Below are positions 27,360-37,535 of a stretch of 64,000 nucleotides of DNA, in pieces. Within the stretch, counting starts at the first letter, position 1, and every line of letters begins with the position of its first letter. Source of the DNA: Candidatus Accumulibacter cognatus. Its GTDB lineage: Bacteria; Pseudomonadota; Gammaproteobacteria; Burkholderiales; Rhodocyclaceae. The position numbers were made by a program, and so were the translations under genes. Location of the stretch: assembly GCA_013414765.1 (NCBI GenBank), contig CP058708.1:310001-374000 (forward strand), given 5' to 3'. The notes below the pieces were generated by a model, which did no database searches, was not told the origin of the DNA, and saw nothing but the letters and a program-made list of their open reading frames with translations.

Positions 27360-29143
27360 GCCACCATGCCTGGCTTCTCCTGGGGCTTTATGTGGCCATT
27401 CTCATGGCAGTGGTCAAACCTCTCGGCAGTTACATAGCCGATGTGATGGAAGGCCGCAGCCTGGCGTTGCGGCTTGGCGGCTGCATCGAGTCCGTGCTTT
27501 ACCGCCTATGTGGTGTCGACCAGGAAGAGGAAATGGGTTGGCTCAAGTACGCCCTCGCCCTGCTGCTCTTCAATGTCCTCGGCGCCCTGGGCGTCTATGG
27601 CCTGCAACGCTTACAGGTCTGGCTGCCGCTCAATCCGCAGGCAATGGCCAACGTCAGTCCGGATTCGTCCTTCAACACGGCCATCAGTTTCGCCACCAAT
27701 ACCAATTGGCAAGGCTATGCCGGCGAGTCCACCATGAGCTACCTTACCCAGATGCTGGGTCTCACGGTGCAGAATTTTTTCTCGGCCGCTACCGGCATGG
27801 TCGTCGCCATTGCCTTGATCCGCGGCTTCGCGCGCCACGCCACCAAGACCCTGGGCAACGCCTGGGTGGATCTGACGCGCATCACGCTCTACGTGTTGCT
27901 GCCGCTGGCATTCGTCTTCGCCATCTTTCTGGTCAGTCAGGGCGCGATCCAGAACTTTGACCCTTACCAGGACATCACGGCTCTCGAAGTCACGAAGTAC
28001 GACAACCCCAGGACCGGTCCCGACGGTCGACCACTGAAGGACGACCAGGGCAATGCACTGACCGAACCTGCCGAGACGCAGACGCAGACCCTGCCCATGG
28101 GTCCGGTCGCCTCGCAAGAAGCGATCAAGATGCTCGGCACCAATGGCGGCGGCTTCTTCAACGCCAACTCGGCGCATCCGTACGAGAATCCGACGCCGCT
28201 GTCCAACTTCGTGCAGATGCTGTCGATTTTCCTGATTCCCGGCGCCCTCTGCCTGACCTTCGGCCGCATGGTCGGCGACACGCGCCAGGGCTGGGCAGTG
28301 CTCGCGGCGATGACGCTGATGTTCTTGGTCATGGCCGTCATCGCCATGCACTACGAGCAAGAGGGCAATCCGCTGCTCGGCAGGCTCGGCGTCGATATCG
28401 GCGCCGGCAATATGGAAGGCAAGGAAACGCGCTTCGGTATCGCCGACTCCGGGCTGTTCGCCACTCTCACGACACTGGCGTCCTGCGGTGCGGTCAATGC
28501 CATGCATGATTCCTTCACGCCCATGGGCGGCTTCGTGCCTCTGTGGAACATGATGCTCGGCGAAGTGGTGTTCGGCGGGGTCGGTTCCGGTCTCTACGGC
28601 ATGTTGCTGTTTGCCGTCATGGCGGTGTTTATTGCTGGCCTGATGATCGGCCGCACGCCGGAATACCTGGGCAAGAAGATCGAGGCCTACGAGATGAAGA
28701 TGGTGTCCATCGCCATCCTCATTACACCCTTCCTGGCATTGGTCGGCACGGCCGCCGCTGTGCTGACGGCGGGCGGCCTGGCCGGCATCGCCAATCCGGG
28801 AGCACACGGCTTTTCGGAGATCCTTTACGCTTTCACCTCGACAGCCAACAACAACGGTAGCGCTTTCGCCGGGCTTTCCGCCAACACGCCGTTCTATAAC
28901 GTCATGACGGCCATCGCCATGTGGTTTGGCCGCTTTGGCGTCATCGTGCCGGTGCTGGCGCTGGCCGGCGCGCTGGCGGCGAAAAAGCGCATTGCCGCAT
29001 CGGCTGGCACCATGCCCACCCATGGTCCGCTATTCGTCGTGTTGCTGATCGGCACCGTGGTGCTGGTCGGCGCCCTCAACTACGTCCCCGCTTTGGCGCT
29101 GGGGCCGGTGATCGAGCATCTGACGCTGTTCGCCGTCTACTGA
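27356..29143 (+). CDS. kdpA: K+-transporting ATPase, channel-like subunit KdpA
   Basis: 595 residues, the K+-binding and conducting subunit. Repeated pore-loop segments are visible: [54 protein letters not shown] and [20 protein letters not shown]. Ten helices are expected. The start overlaps kdpF (ATGA) and is preceded by GGAGG. Second structural gene of an intact high-affinity K+ uptake operon. Confidence 0.97.
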   Translation: MSHHAWLLLGLYVAILMAVVKPLGSYIADVMEGRSLALRLGGCIESVLYRLCGVDQEEEMGWLKYALALLLFNVLGALGVYGLQRLQVWLPLNPQAMANVSPDSSFNTAISFATNTNWQGYAGESTMSYLTQMLGLTVQNFFSAATGMVVAIALIRGFARHATKTLGNAWVDLTRITLYVLLPLAFVFAIFLVSQGAIQNFDPYQDITALEVTKYDNPRTGPDGRPLKDDQGNALTEPAETQTQTLPMGPVASQEAIKMLGTNGGGFFNANSAHPYENPTPLSNFVQMLSIFLIPGALCLTFGRMVGDTRQGWAVLAAMTLMFLVMAVIAMHYEQEGNPLLGRLGVDIGAGNMEGKETRFGIADSGLFATLTTLASCGAVNAMHDSFTPMGGFVPLWNMMLGEVVFGGVGSGLYGMLLFAVMAVFIAGLMIGRTPEYLGKKIEAYEMKMVSIAILITPFLALVGTAAAVLTAGGLAGIANPGAHGFSEILYAFTSTANNNGSAFAGLSANTPFYNVMTAIAMWFGRFGVIVPVLALAGALAAKKRIAASAGTMPTHGPLFVVLLIGTVVLVGALNYVPALALGPVIEHLTLFAVY

Positions 29144-29160
29144 GCGCAAGGAGAAACCTC

Positions 29161-31227
29161 ATGTCCCACAAGAGCCTCGCCATGTTCGATCCGGCCTTGG
29201 TCAAACCGGCGATCGTCGATTCCTTCTGCAAGCTCAATCCTGCCGTGCAGTGGCGAAATCCGGTGATGTTCGTCGTCTATGTCGGCAGCCTTCTGACCAC
29301 TGCGCTGTGGGTTCAGGCCCTGGGAGGTGCTGCTGATGCTCCGGCCGGATTCATCCTCGCCATCGCCCTGTGGCTATGGTTCACGGTACTGTTCGCCAAC
29401 TTCGCCGAGGCGCTGGCCGAAGGCCGCAGCAAGGCGCAGGCGGCCAGCCTGCGCGGTCTCAAGAAGGAGACCTGGGCGAAGAAGCTCAAGGGTTCGTACG
29501 CCACCGCAGAGTGGACCACCGTTTCGGCCACCGATCTGCACAAGGGTGACTTCGTTCTGGTACATGCCGGTGAAATCATTCCGGCCGACGGCGAGGTCAT
29601 CGAAGGCGTTGCCTCGGTGGACGAGTCGGCCATCACCGGCGAGTCCGCGCCAGTGATCCGCGAATCCGGCGGCGACTTCTCGGCCGTCACCGGCGGCACG
29701 CGCGTGCTGTCGGACTGGATCGTGGTGCGTGTGACGGTGAACCCCGGCGAGACCTTCGTCGACCGCATGATCGCCATGGTCGAGAACGCCAAGCGTCAGA
29801 AAACTCCGAACGAAATTGCCCTGACCATCCTGCTGGTGGCGCTGACGATCGTGTTTCTCGTCGTCACGGTGACCTTGCTGCCCTACTCGATGTTCAGCGT
29901 CGATGTTTCGCAAGCGGGTACGCCGATCAGCATCACCGTCCTGATCGCCCTGCTGGTCTGTCTGATTCCGACCACCATCGCCGGTCTGCTCTCGGCCATC
30001 GGTGTCGCCGGCATGAGCCGCATGATGCAGGCCAATGTAATCGCCACTTCCGGCCGGGCCGTCGAAGCGGCTGGCGACGTCGATGTGCTGTTGCTCGACA
30101 AGACGGGCACCATCACCCTGGGGAATCGTCAGGCGTCCGCCTTCCTGATGGCCGAACGAGTCAGCGAAGCCGAACTGGCCGATGCCGCCCAGCTGGCCTC
30201 CCTGGCGGACGAAACCCCAGAAGGCCGCAGCATCGTCGTGCTCGCCAAGCAGAAGTTCAATCTGCGTGAACGCGACATCCACGCGCTCAATGCCAGCTTC
30301 GTCCATTTCTCAGCCCATACCCGCATGAGCGGCGTCGATCTCGGCGACCGGCAGATTCGCAAGGGCGCGGCCGGAGCCATCTCCAGCCACGTCGAATCGC
30401 TGGGCGGCAGCTTTCCAGCGTTGGTGACGACCCTCGTCGACGAGGTGGCCCGGCGGGGCAGCACCCCGCTGGTGGTGGCCGACGGTGCAAGAGTGCTCGG
30501 GGTTGTCGAGCTCAAGGATGTCGTCAAGGGCGGCATCAAGGAGCGTTTCGCCGAACTGCGCCGCATGGGCATCAAGACGGTGATGATCACCGGCGACAAC
30601 CGCCTCACGGCGGCCGCGATCGCCGCCGAGGCCGGAGTCGACGATTTTCTCGCCGAAGCCACCCCGGAGAACAAACTGGCGCTGATCCGTCAGCATCAGT
30701 CGGAGGGCCGCCTGGTGGCCATGACCGGCGATGGCACCAACGATGTGCCGGCGCTGGCCCAGGCCGATGTGGCGGTGGCCATGAATACCGGCACGCAGGC
30801 GGCCAAGGAGGCTGGCAACATGGTCGATCTCGATTCCAACCCGACCAAGCTGATCGAAATCGTCGAGACGGGCAAGCAAATGCTGATGACGCGTGGTTCG
30901 CTCACCACCTTCAGCATCGCCAACGACGTTGCCAAGTATTTCGCGATCATTCCGGCGGCCTTCATCACCACCTATCCGCAGCTCGCGGCACTGAACATCA
31001 TGCACCTCGCGAGCCCGGCCTCGGCCATTCTCTCGGCGGTGGTCTTCAATGCGCTGATCATCATGTTCCTGATCCCGCTGGCGCTGAAGGGCGTCAGGTA
31101 TCGGCCGCTCGGTGCCAGGGTGCTGCTTCGCCGCAACCTGCTCGTCTATGGTCTGGGTGGCCTCGTCACTCCGTTCGTCGGGATCAAGCTGATCGACCTG
31201 ATCATCGCGGGCACCGGACTGGCATGA
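29161..31227 (+). CDS. kdpB: K+-transporting ATPase, catalytic subunit KdpB
   Basis: 688-residue P-type ATPase that drives K+ uptake. The actuator domain has the TGE loop in [12 protein letters not shown]. The phosphorylated Asp is in [13 protein letters not shown]. The nucleotide domain includes KKGAAG-type residues in [13 protein letters not shown], and the hinge [17 protein letters not shown] is intact. The ATG at 29161 follows an AGGAG ribosome site; the longer frame upstream is antisense to or overlaps kdpA. Confidence 0.97.
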   Translation: MSHKSLAMFDPALVKPAIVDSFCKLNPAVQWRNPVMFVVYVGSLLTTALWVQALGGAADAPAGFILAIALWLWFTVLFANFAEALAEGRSKAQAASLRGLKKETWAKKLKGSYATAEWTTVSATDLHKGDFVLVHAGEIIPADGEVIEGVASVDESAITGESAPVIRESGGDFSAVTGGTRVLSDWIVVRVTVNPGETFVDRMIAMVENAKRQKTPNEIALTILLVALTIVFLVVTVTLLPYSMFSVDVSQAGTPISITVLIALLVCLIPTTIAGLLSAIGVAGMSRMMQANVIATSGRAVEAAGDVDVLLLDKTGTITLGNRQASAFLMAERVSEAELADAAQLASLADETPEGRSIVVLAKQKFNLRERDIHALNASFVHFSAHTRMSGVDLGDRQIRKGAAGAISSHVESLGGSFPALVTTLVDEVARRGSTPLVVADGARVLGVVELKDVVKGGIKERFAELRRMGIKTVMITGDNRLTAAAIAAEAGVDDFLAEATPENKLALIRQHQSEGRLVAMTGDGTNDVPALAQADVAVAMNTGTQAAKEAGNMVDLDSNPTKLIEIVETGKQMLMTRGSLTTFSIANDVAKYFAIIPAAFITTYPQLAALNIMHLASPASAILSAVVFNALIIMFLIPLALKGVRYRPLGARVLLRRNLLVYGLGGLVTPFVGIKLIDLIIAGTGLA

Positions 31228-31241
31228 GGAAGGAGAACACC

Positions 31242-31823
31242 ATGAACGATCTCTTGCGTCCCGCCGCCAGCCTGTTCGTACTGCTGTCCGCGCTGACCGG
31301 CATTGCCTACCCGATGGTGCTGACTGGCATCGCCCAAGCACTGTTTCCCGACGCCGCCAGTGGCAGCGTGCTCTTCAGGAACGGTACCCCGGTCGGTTCA
31401 CGTTTGATCGGCCAGAACTTCTCCTCGCCGGAATACTTCTGGGGCCGGCCATCGGCAAGCGCCCCGCAGCCTTACAATGGCACTGCATCGGGTGGCTCGA
31501 ACCAGGGCCCGCTCAATCCGGCGCTGGTCGAAGCAGTCACGACCCACATCTCCGCCCTCAAGGTAGCCGACCCGGACAATCCACAAGCGATTCCGGTCGA
31601 CCTGGTCACCGCCTCGGCCAGCGGCCTCGATCCCCACATCAGTCCTGCCGCCGCCCGCTACCAGGCCAGACGTGTGGCCAGGGCACGCGATCTGTCCATG
31701 GAGCGCCTAACGGCCATCATCGAGGCGCATACCGAAGACCGGCAATGGGGTGTTTTCGGAGAGCCACGCGTCAACGTGCTCAAACTCAACCTCGCACTCG
31801 ATGCGGAACACCAACGGCCATGA
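31242..31823 (+). CDS. kdpC: K+-transporting ATPase subunit KdpC
   Basis: 193 residues. One N-terminal helix ([19 protein letters not shown]) is followed by a periplasmic domain with the family motif [17 protein letters not shown] and [12 protein letters not shown]. KdpC helps assemble the complex and bind ATP with KdpB. The start is the ATG at 31242 after GGAGA, not the in-frame ATG at 31224, which overlaps the end of kdpB. Its stop codon TGA is formed by the terminus of repeat copy B. Confidence 0.94.
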   Translation: MNDLLRPAASLFVLLSALTGIAYPMVLTGIAQALFPDAASGSVLFRNGTPVGSRLIGQNFSSPEYFWGRPSASAPQPYNGTASGGSNQGPLNPALVEAVTTHISALKVADPDNPQAIPVDLVTASASGLDPHISPAAARYQARRVARARDLSMERLTAIIEAHTEDRQWGVFGEPRVNVLKLNLALDAEHQRP

Positions 31824-31902
31824 CCGTTTCCTTCTCCCATGACCCCTCCCACGCCAGTGGGGAGGGGAAATTCGTGCGTCGCTGACACGGCCCTCACATT
31901 AA
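31819..31902 (-). repeat. Interspersed repeat, copy B (short, inverted)
   Basis: Reading on the minus strand: TTAATGTGAGGGCCGTGTCA, then CCCCTCCCCACTGGCGTGGG, ending GGAAACGGTCATG. The distal half of the terminal hairpin is missing. It fills almost the whole gap between kdpC and kdpD. Confidence 0.75.
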
Positions 31903-31907
31903 GACCG

Positions 31908-34631
31908 ATGACCGACCAACGCCCCGATCCGGACGAACTTCTCTCCCGCATCAAGGAAGAGGAAACCCGGGCTGCTCGCGGCAAGCTCAAGATCTTCTTT
32001 GGCGCCTCGGCCGGTGTCGGCAAGACCTACGGGATGCTGTGGGCGGCGCAACAACAGGCCCAGCAGGGTACGGACGTCGTCATCGGCGTGGTCGAAACCC
32101 ATGGCAGAAAGGAAACGGAAGCGCTGGTCGCTGGCCTCGAAAGCATCCTGCGCAAGGAAGTCCCTCATCACGGAACGATGTTGAAGGAGTTCGATATCGA
32201 TGCTGCCCTGGCGCGCAAGCCGGCGTTGATCCTGGTTGACGAACTGGCGCATTCGAACGTCGCCGGCTCGCGTCACCCCAAGCGCTGGCAGGACGTGGAG
32301 GAACTGCTCTGCGCAGGGATCGATGTCTATTCCACTATCAACGTCCAGCACCTCGAAACACTCAGCGACGTGGTCGGCAGCATCGCTGGCATCCGCGTCT
32401 GGGAGACCGTGCCGGACCACGTCTTCGACGCCGCCGACGAAGTCGTCCTCGTTGACCTACCGCCCGACGAACTGTTGCAGCGGCTCAAGGAGGGCAAGGT
32501 CTATCTGCCGCTCCAGGCTGAACGGGCGATCCGGAACTTCTTCCGTAAAGGCAACCTGATCGCCCTGCGCGAACTCGCTCTGCGTCGCACCGCCGACCGT
32601 GTCGACAGCCAGATGATCAGGTACCGGCGCGACAATTCGGTTGCGCCGGTTTGGCAGACTCGCGAGTCGCTGCTTGCCTGCATCGGCCCGGGCGACCACA
32701 ACGACCGCATCATTCGCAGTGCGGCTCGTATCGCGACGAAACTGGACGTTCCCTGGCATGTCATCTACGTCGAGACGCCCGAACTTCGGCATCTTTCCGG
32801 GAATCAGCGCGAGCGCATCCTCAAGAACCTGAAACTCGCGCAGGATGCGGGGGCCGACACCGCCAGCCTTTCGGGTCGCGGTGCGGTCGATACGATCATC
32901 GACTATGCACGAGACCATAATCTGGCCAAGATCATCGTTGGACGTGACCATGCGCGTATCTGGCAGCCCTGGTATCGATCGTTCGCCGAACGTATCGGCC
33001 GGCGTGCGCCCGATCTCGACGTCATCCAGGTGGCGCGTGAAGAAGGTCACTCCGACCAGCGCAGGGAAGAATCGACTGACGAGTCGCTGCTCGACCGCCT
33101 GAAGGCGCCGTGGCAATCGTTCGCCATGAGCGCGCTCTTCTGCGCGCTGGCGACGCTGATCGCCATGCCGCTGCATACGCTGTTTGACCTCGCCAATATC
33201 GCCATGCTGTTCCTGCTGGCCGTCGTGCTGGCGGCCGTGCGCTACGGTCTCGGCCCCGCGGTCGCCGCATCATTTCTGAACGTCGCTGCTTTCGATTTCT
33301 TCTTCGTACCTCCGCGCTTTTCATTCGCGGTGAGCGACGTACAGTATTTGATGGTCTTTTCGGTCATGCTCGCCGTCGGCCTCGTCACCGCCAAGCTGAC
33401 AGCGGGCCTCAAGTTCCAGGCGCGCGTCGCCGGCCACCGCGAGCAGCGCGTACGGGCGCTCTACGAGATGTCACGTGACCTTTCCGGAGCGCTGATGCCG
33501 GAGCAGATTGCGGAAATCTGCGAGCGTTTCGCGGCGACGGGTTTTGGCGCACGTGCCGCCATCGTGCTGGCCGATGACGATAATCGCCTACACGATCCCA
33601 TCGCTGTTTCCGGCGGCGTATTGACCGTCGACCCGGGCATCTGCCAATGGGTCTTCGACCATGGAGCCGAGGCCGGTTGCGGCACCGACACCCTGGCCGG
33701 AAGCCCGCTGCTGTATCTGCCGCTCAAGGCGCCGATGCGCACGCGCGGGGTGCTGGCCCTGGCACCGCGCCATCCGGGCCGTCTCATGGCGCCCGAGCAA
33801 CGGCGCCTGCTCGATACCTTTGCCCGGCTGCTGGCCATCGCGCTTGAGCGTCTGCATTACGTGACCGTGGCACAGACGACCACGGTGCAGATGGAATCGG
33901 AGCGCTTGCGCAACTCGCTGCTGTCGGCGATCTCCCACGACCTGCGTACGCCGCTTTCGGCCCTGGTCGGACTCGCTGATGCCATGTTCCTGACGCAGCC
34001 GCCGCCCACGCCGGAACAGGCCGATATTGCCGCGTCGATGCGCGAAGAGGTGCTGCGCATGCATTCCCAGGTCAACAACCTGCTCGACATGGCGCGTCTG
34101 CAAGCCGGCGCGGTCAGGCTCAACCGGCAATGGCAGCCATTGGAAGAAGTCGTTGGCAGTGCGCTCAAGGCGGCTGGCGCTGTTCTCGCGCAGCATCGCG
34201 TGTCCGTGCACCTGCCCGATGACCTGCCGATGCTGGAGCTGGATGCCGTGCTGATCGAACGGGTGTTGGCGAACCTGCTCGACAATGCAGCGAAATACAC
34301 GTCGCCCGGCTGCGTCATCGAAATCGGCGCGGCGCCCGGCGAGAGTGGCAACATTGACATCTGGGTGGCAGACAATGGCCCTGGTCTACCGACAGGAAGA
34401 GAAGAAGAGATCTTCAAGAAATTCGAGCGCGGAAAAAAGGAAAGCGCCATACCGGGCGTCGGCCTTGGACTGGCCATCTGCCGCGCCATTATCGAGGTGC
34501 ATGGTGGCAACATCCATGCCGAAAACCGTCGCGATGGAGGCGCGCGCCTGGTATTCTCGTTGCCGCGCGGGCATCCCCCGCTCGTGGAAATTGACGAGGA
34601 TGGCGCAATGGCCGGTGAAGTTCAGCGATGA
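31908..34631 (+). CDS. kdpD: Osmosensitive K+ channel histidine kinase KdpD
   Basis: 907 residues, inner-membrane sensor of K+ limitation. The N-terminal KdpD domain has Walker A FGASAGVGKTYGML and VELVDELAHSN-like LILVDELAHSN. A universal-stress-protein-like domain (about 250-370) follows, then four helices (about 400-500), a GAF-like region and the kinase core (H-box LSAISHDLRTPLSALVGLAD; N-box LANLLDNAAKYTSPG; G-box GVGLGLAICRAIIEVHGG). The start is set at the ATG at 31908. A longer in-frame start at 31839 would translate repeat copy B. The upstream region has no good ribosome site because it is repeat sequence. Confidence 0.94.
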   Translation: MTDQRPDPDELLSRIKEEETRAARGKLKIFFGASAGVGKTYGMLWAAQQQAQQGTDVVIGVVETHGRKETEALVAGLESILRKEVPHHGTMLKEFDIDAALARKPALILVDELAHSNVAGSRHPKRWQDVEELLCAGIDVYSTINVQHLETLSDVVGSIAGIRVWETVPDHVFDAADEVVLVDLPPDELLQRLKEGKVYLPLQAERAIRNFFRKGNLIALRELALRRTADRVDSQMIRYRRDNSVAPVWQTRESLLACIGPGDHNDRIIRSAARIATKLDVPWHVIYVETPELRHLSGNQRERILKNLKLAQDAGADTASLSGRGAVDTIIDYARDHNLAKIIVGRDHARIWQPWYRSFAERIGRRAPDLDVIQVAREEGHSDQRREESTDESLLDRLKAPWQSFAMSALFCALATLIAMPLHTLFDLANIAMLFLLAVVLAAVRYGLGPAVAASFLNVAAFDFFFVPPRFSFAVSDVQYLMVFSVMLAVGLVTAKLTAGLKFQARVAGHREQRVRALYEMSRDLSGALMPEQIAEICERFAATGFGARAAIVLADDDNRLHDPIAVSGGVLTVDPGICQWVFDHGAEAGCGTDTLAGSPLLYLPLKAPMRTRGVLALAPRHPGRLMAPEQRRLLDTFARLLAIALERLHYVTVAQTTTVQMESERLRNSLLSAISHDLRTPLSALVGLADAMFLTQPPPTPEQADIAASMREEVLRMHSQVNNLLDMARLQAGAVRLNRQWQPLEEVVGSALKAAGAVLAQHRVSVHLPDDLPMLELDAVLIERVLANLLDNAAKYTSPGCVIEIGAAPGESGNIDIWVADNGPGLPTGREEEIFKKFERGKKESAIPGVGLGLAICRAIIEVHGGNIHAENRRDGGARLVFSLPRGHPPLVEIDEDGAMAGEVQR

Positions 34632-35320
34632 CCGAACCAATCCCAGTGGTCATTGTGGTCGAGGATGAAGCGAAGATTCGCCGCTTCGTCAGAATGTCGC
34701 TGGAGTCAGCGGGCTGTCAGGTATTCGAGGCGGACTCCGTCCAGCGCGGCCTCATCGAAACCGGTACACGCAAGCCGGACATGATGGTACTTGACCTGGG
34801 TCTGCCGGATGGTGATGGTCTGGAGCTCATCCGAGATTTGCGAACCTGGTCGGACATTCCGGTCATCGTTCTTTCCGCACGTACTGCGGAAGCCGACAAG
34901 GTCGAAGCACTCGACGCAGGGGCCGATGATTACCTCATCAAGCCCTTCGGCACAGCCGAATTGCTGGCGCGCGTTCGCGCACAATTGCGACGCCGTACGC
35001 GCGTTCCTGGTTCCAGCAAGAGCGTCATCGAGTTCGGCAAGATCCGGATTGATTTCAGCCGCCGTGTGGTCGAGCGTGCAGGTGCACCGCTGCACCTGAC
35101 TCCGGTCGAGTACCGATTGCTGGCATACCTCACGAGCAACGCCGATTGTGTGCTGACACATCGGCAATTGCTGAAGAACGTCTGGGGGCCGGCACACGCT
35201 GAAGACAGTCACTATGTGCGGGTTTATATGGCGCACTTGCGCAAGAAGATAGAAGACGATCCCTCGCAGCCAAAACACATTCTCACCGAGGCAGGCGTTG
35301 GGTATCGCTTCGTCGTCTAG
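34628..35320 (+). CDS. kdpE: Response regulator KdpE
   Basis: 230-residue OmpR/PhoB-type regulator that activates kdpFABC. The receiver has acidic pocket VVEDEAKIRRFVR, phosphoacceptor MMVLDLGLPDGDG and Lys in DDYLIKPFGTAE. The winged-helix C-terminal part contains LTPVEYRLLAYLTSN and HYVRVYMAHLRKKIEDDPSQ. It overlaps the kdpD stop by 4 nt. Confidence 0.96.
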   Translation: MTEPIPVVIVVEDEAKIRRFVRMSLESAGCQVFEADSVQRGLIETGTRKPDMMVLDLGLPDGDGLELIRDLRTWSDIPVIVLSARTAEADKVEALDAGADDYLIKPFGTAELLARVRAQLRRRTRVPGSSKSVIEFGKIRIDFSRRVVERAGAPLHLTPVEYRLLAYLTSNADCVLTHRQLLKNVWGPAHAEDSHYVRVYMAHLRKKIEDDPSQPKHILTEAGVGYRFVV

Positions 35321-35402
35321 TAGCACGGCCAACGCCATTTCGGCGATGTTCAGCCAACGGACATGCCTCGGGGTGAAGTTACGAAAAAATCTATAATTGG
35401 AC

Positions 35403-36452
35403 ATGGGAAAATTGCTGCTGGCACCAATGGAGGGTCTGGTCGACGACATTCTGCGCGACGTTCTGACGCGTGCCGGCACTTACGATCTGGCGGTGAGCGA
35501 GTTCATCCGCGTGTCGGGCAGCCTGTTGCCGATTCGGGCTTTCCGCCGCATCTGCCCCGAACTTTCGCATGCCAGCCGCACTCGAGCGGGTACCCCAGTG
35601 GTCGTACAGCTGCTGGGGAGCGACCCGGCCTGTCTGGCCGAGAACGCGGCGCAACTGGTCGAGCTGTCACCGGCAGGAATTGATCTCAACTTTGGTTGCC
35701 CGGCGCCAACGGTCAACCGTCACGGCGGCGGCGCTTCCTTGCTCGCCAATCCTGATCAGATGTTCCGCATCGCTGCCGCTGTCAGGCGTGCGATCCCGCC
35801 GGCCATCCCATTCAGCGCCAAGATGCGGCTCGGAATCAGCGACACGGCGAGGACGCTGGATTGCGCACGGGCGCTGGCGGCGGGCGGCATTGTATCGCTG
35901 GTGGTGCATGCACGCACAAAAACCGAGGCTTATCGACCGCCAGCACACTGGGAATGGGTGGCGCGCATCAGCGAGGTCGTACAGCTGCCGGTAGTTGCCA
36001 ACGGTGAGGTCTGGACAACCGATGACCATTGCCGCTGCTGTGCGGTGAGTACCCGCCAGGATGTGATGATCGGACGTGGTGCGGTCGCCGATCCCTTTCT
36101 CGCCGAGCGCATTCGTGCGCTGTCGGTAGGTATGGTGATCGCCACCGATCGTTCGCACGACTGGTGCCGACTGCTGCCGCTGCTGGCTTCATTCTGGCAG
36201 CAGGTCTGTGCCAAAGTCTCGGCACGCCATGCGCCAGGTCGCCTCAAGCTCTGGCTGGGGGCGCTGCGGCGGAATTTCGTCCAGGCCGAGACGCTGTTCA
36301 TTGCGGTTCGGTCGCTACGCAGCGTTGCTGAAGTCACGCGCGAGCTGCTGCGACATGGCGTGCCGGTGCTGCCAGCGATCGATTATTGTGAAAGTCGCGT
36401 CAGCGACTCACGACCCCTCCCTCTCCACTTGCGGGAGAGGGAACGGGGGTGA
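35403..36452 (+). CDS. dusC: tRNA-dihydrouridine synthase (DusC-like)
   Basis: FMN enzyme that reduces uridines in the tRNA D-loop (U16 for DusC). It is 349 residues. The TIM-barrel start is [20 protein letters not shown]; the catalytic Cys segment is [20 protein letters not shown]; also [26 protein letters not shown] and [12 protein letters not shown]. The start is the ATG at 35403 (a TTG two codons upstream is possible). The last ~23 codons (from about 36383) lie in repeat copy C, so the natural C-terminus has been replaced or extended by repeat-derived sequence rich in Arg. Confidence 0.9.
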   Translation: MGKLLLAPMEGLVDDILRDVLTRAGTYDLAVSEFIRVSGSLLPIRAFRRICPELSHASRTRAGTPVVVQLLGSDPACLAENAAQLVELSPAGIDLNFGCPAPTVNRHGGGASLLANPDQMFRIAAAVRRAIPPAIPFSAKMRLGISDTARTLDCARALAAGGIVSLVVHARTKTEAYRPPAHWEWVARISEVVQLPVVANGEVWTTDDHCRCCAVSTRQDVMIGRGAVADPFLAERIRALSVGMVIATDRSHDWCRLLPLLASFWQQVCAKVSARHAPGRLKLWLGALRRNFVQAETLFIAVRSLRSVAEVTRELLRHGVPVLPAIDYCESRVSDSRPLPLHLRERERG

Positions 36453-36505
36453 GAAACGGTCATGGCGTTCATCATCCGCTGTGTCTCGATTTGCGATGAC
36501 CGTTA
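36383..36505 (+). repeat. Interspersed repeat, copy C (short form)
   Basis: TTATTGTGAAAGTCGCGTCA, then GCGACTCACGACCCCTCC, CTCTCCACTTGCGGGAGAGG and AACGGTCATGGC, ending GATGACCGTTAG. The variable central stem-loop is absent. Its left 70 bp are translated as the end of the dihydrouridine synthase. Confidence 0.85.
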
Positions 36506-36515
36506 GGGCCACTCG

Positions 36516-37196
36516 ATGTACGGCAACTCCCGCATTCCTGCAAGCACCCAGACCGACATTCACCCGCATCTGTCGATGCTGCTCGCTCGTCATGCCAGCA
36601 CCTCTTTTCTCAAACCGTACGCCGACTACAATCGCGCCGCATTCACGGCGAGCCTGGAACGTTACCAGCGTGTGGCAGCAGGGAGGCCGTTGATCCTCGA
36701 TTCGTGCTGCGGGGTTGGAGAGAGCAGCCGGATTCTTGCCAGGGCATTTCCGGACCATTACGTGATCGGAGTGGACCAGTCGGCAGTGCGGTTGGCACGC
36801 GGACAACGCTGCCAGCAGGAGGGTTTCGGGTGGCCGGCCAATCTCGATCTGGTGCGTGCCGACGTCGTCGATTACTGGCGTTTGCTACACGCGGCGGGTA
36901 TTCGGCTCAATCGTCACTACCTTCTTTATCCCAATCCCTGGCCGAAGATCACCCAACTGCGCCGACGTTGGCATGGCCATCCGGTTTTTCCGGCGCTGCT
37001 CGGGCTTGGCGGGGTGCTTGAGTGCCGGAGCAACTGGCCGGTCTATTTGTCGGAATTCTGCTTTGCGTTGCAGCAGATGACACAACACGCGGCGGTGTTC
37101 GAGCCGTACCTTCCGGATCCGCCGATGACCCCGTTCGAACGCAAATACTTGGCTTCCGGCCATCGCCTGTACCGTACCCGCATCGATCTGGTTTGA
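36516..37196 (+). CDS. TrmB-like SAM-dependent methyltransferase
   Basis: 226 residues. Motif I is ILDSCCGVGESSRILARAFP, with VIGVDQSAVRLARGQ after it. The segment HYLLYPNPWPKITQLRRRWH corresponds to the 'DPWPK.rH.krR' signature of tRNA (guanine-46-N7) methyltransferases, so a tRNA or related RNA substrate is likely. It is divergent from canonical TrmB in the N-terminus and may be a paralogue. It starts 10 nt after repeat copy C and probably depends on the dus promoter. Confidence 0.75.
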   Translation: MYGNSRIPASTQTDIHPHLSMLLARHASTSFLKPYADYNRAAFTASLERYQRVAAGRPLILDSCCGVGESSRILARAFPDHYVIGVDQSAVRLARGQRCQQEGFGWPANLDLVRADVVDYWRLLHAAGIRLNRHYLLYPNPWPKITQLRRRWHGHPVFPALLGLGGVLECRSNWPVYLSEFCFALQQMTQHAAVFEPYLPDPPMTPFERKYLASGHRLYRTRIDLV

Positions 37197-37240
37197 GACC
37201 GTTTGTGCAGACCGCGGTCCGAAATCGCCTGATCGCCGCA

Positions 37241-37270
37241 TTGTGGAGACGAGCACAACCATCGTAGAAT
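37241..37270 (+). promoter_or_regulatory. Candidate promoter of tRNA-Gly
   Basis: TTGTGG (37241-37246), an 18-nt spacer and TAGAAT (37265-37270), 10 nt before the mature tRNA 5' end. Confidence 0.45.
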
Positions 37271-37280
37271 AGAGGCCTTG

Positions 37281-37354
37281 GCGGGCGTCGTATAATGGTA
37301 ATACCCTAGCTTCCCAAGCTAGAGCCGAGGGTTCGATTCCCTTCGCCCGCTCCA
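37281..37354 (+). tRNA. tRNA-Gly (anticodon CCC)
   Basis: 74-nt cloverleaf with encoded CCA. The acceptor stem is GCGGGCG/CGCCCGC. The anticodon stem CTAGC/GCTAG encloses TTCCCAA, giving CCC. The T-arm contains GGTTCGATTCC. Confidence 0.97.
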
Positions 37355-37535
37355 CTCGTTTCAAGAGCTTCCACTTAAATCCAATGGATATGGCTTCTCT
37401 GGAAGTGGTGGAACTTTTTCGTTGCAAGTTGGCGATAAATATCCCGATATACTGAAATAGGTAACAAACGACTTTAACTGTCTGGTGTAATGGGCTGTAG
37501 AATTCGAGCATTGCTTTCTGTAGGGACAGGCTGCG

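Noticed and set aside
27611-29023. A 470-codon minus-strand frame inside kdpA
   Set aside because: It is antisense to kdpA; composition (His/Arg/Asp-rich) is typical of GC-rich shadows.
31839-31907. An upstream in-frame ATG that would lengthen KdpD by 23 residues
   Set aside because: Those codons are repeat sequence and the extension is unlike any KdpD N-terminus; noted as an unlikely alternative.
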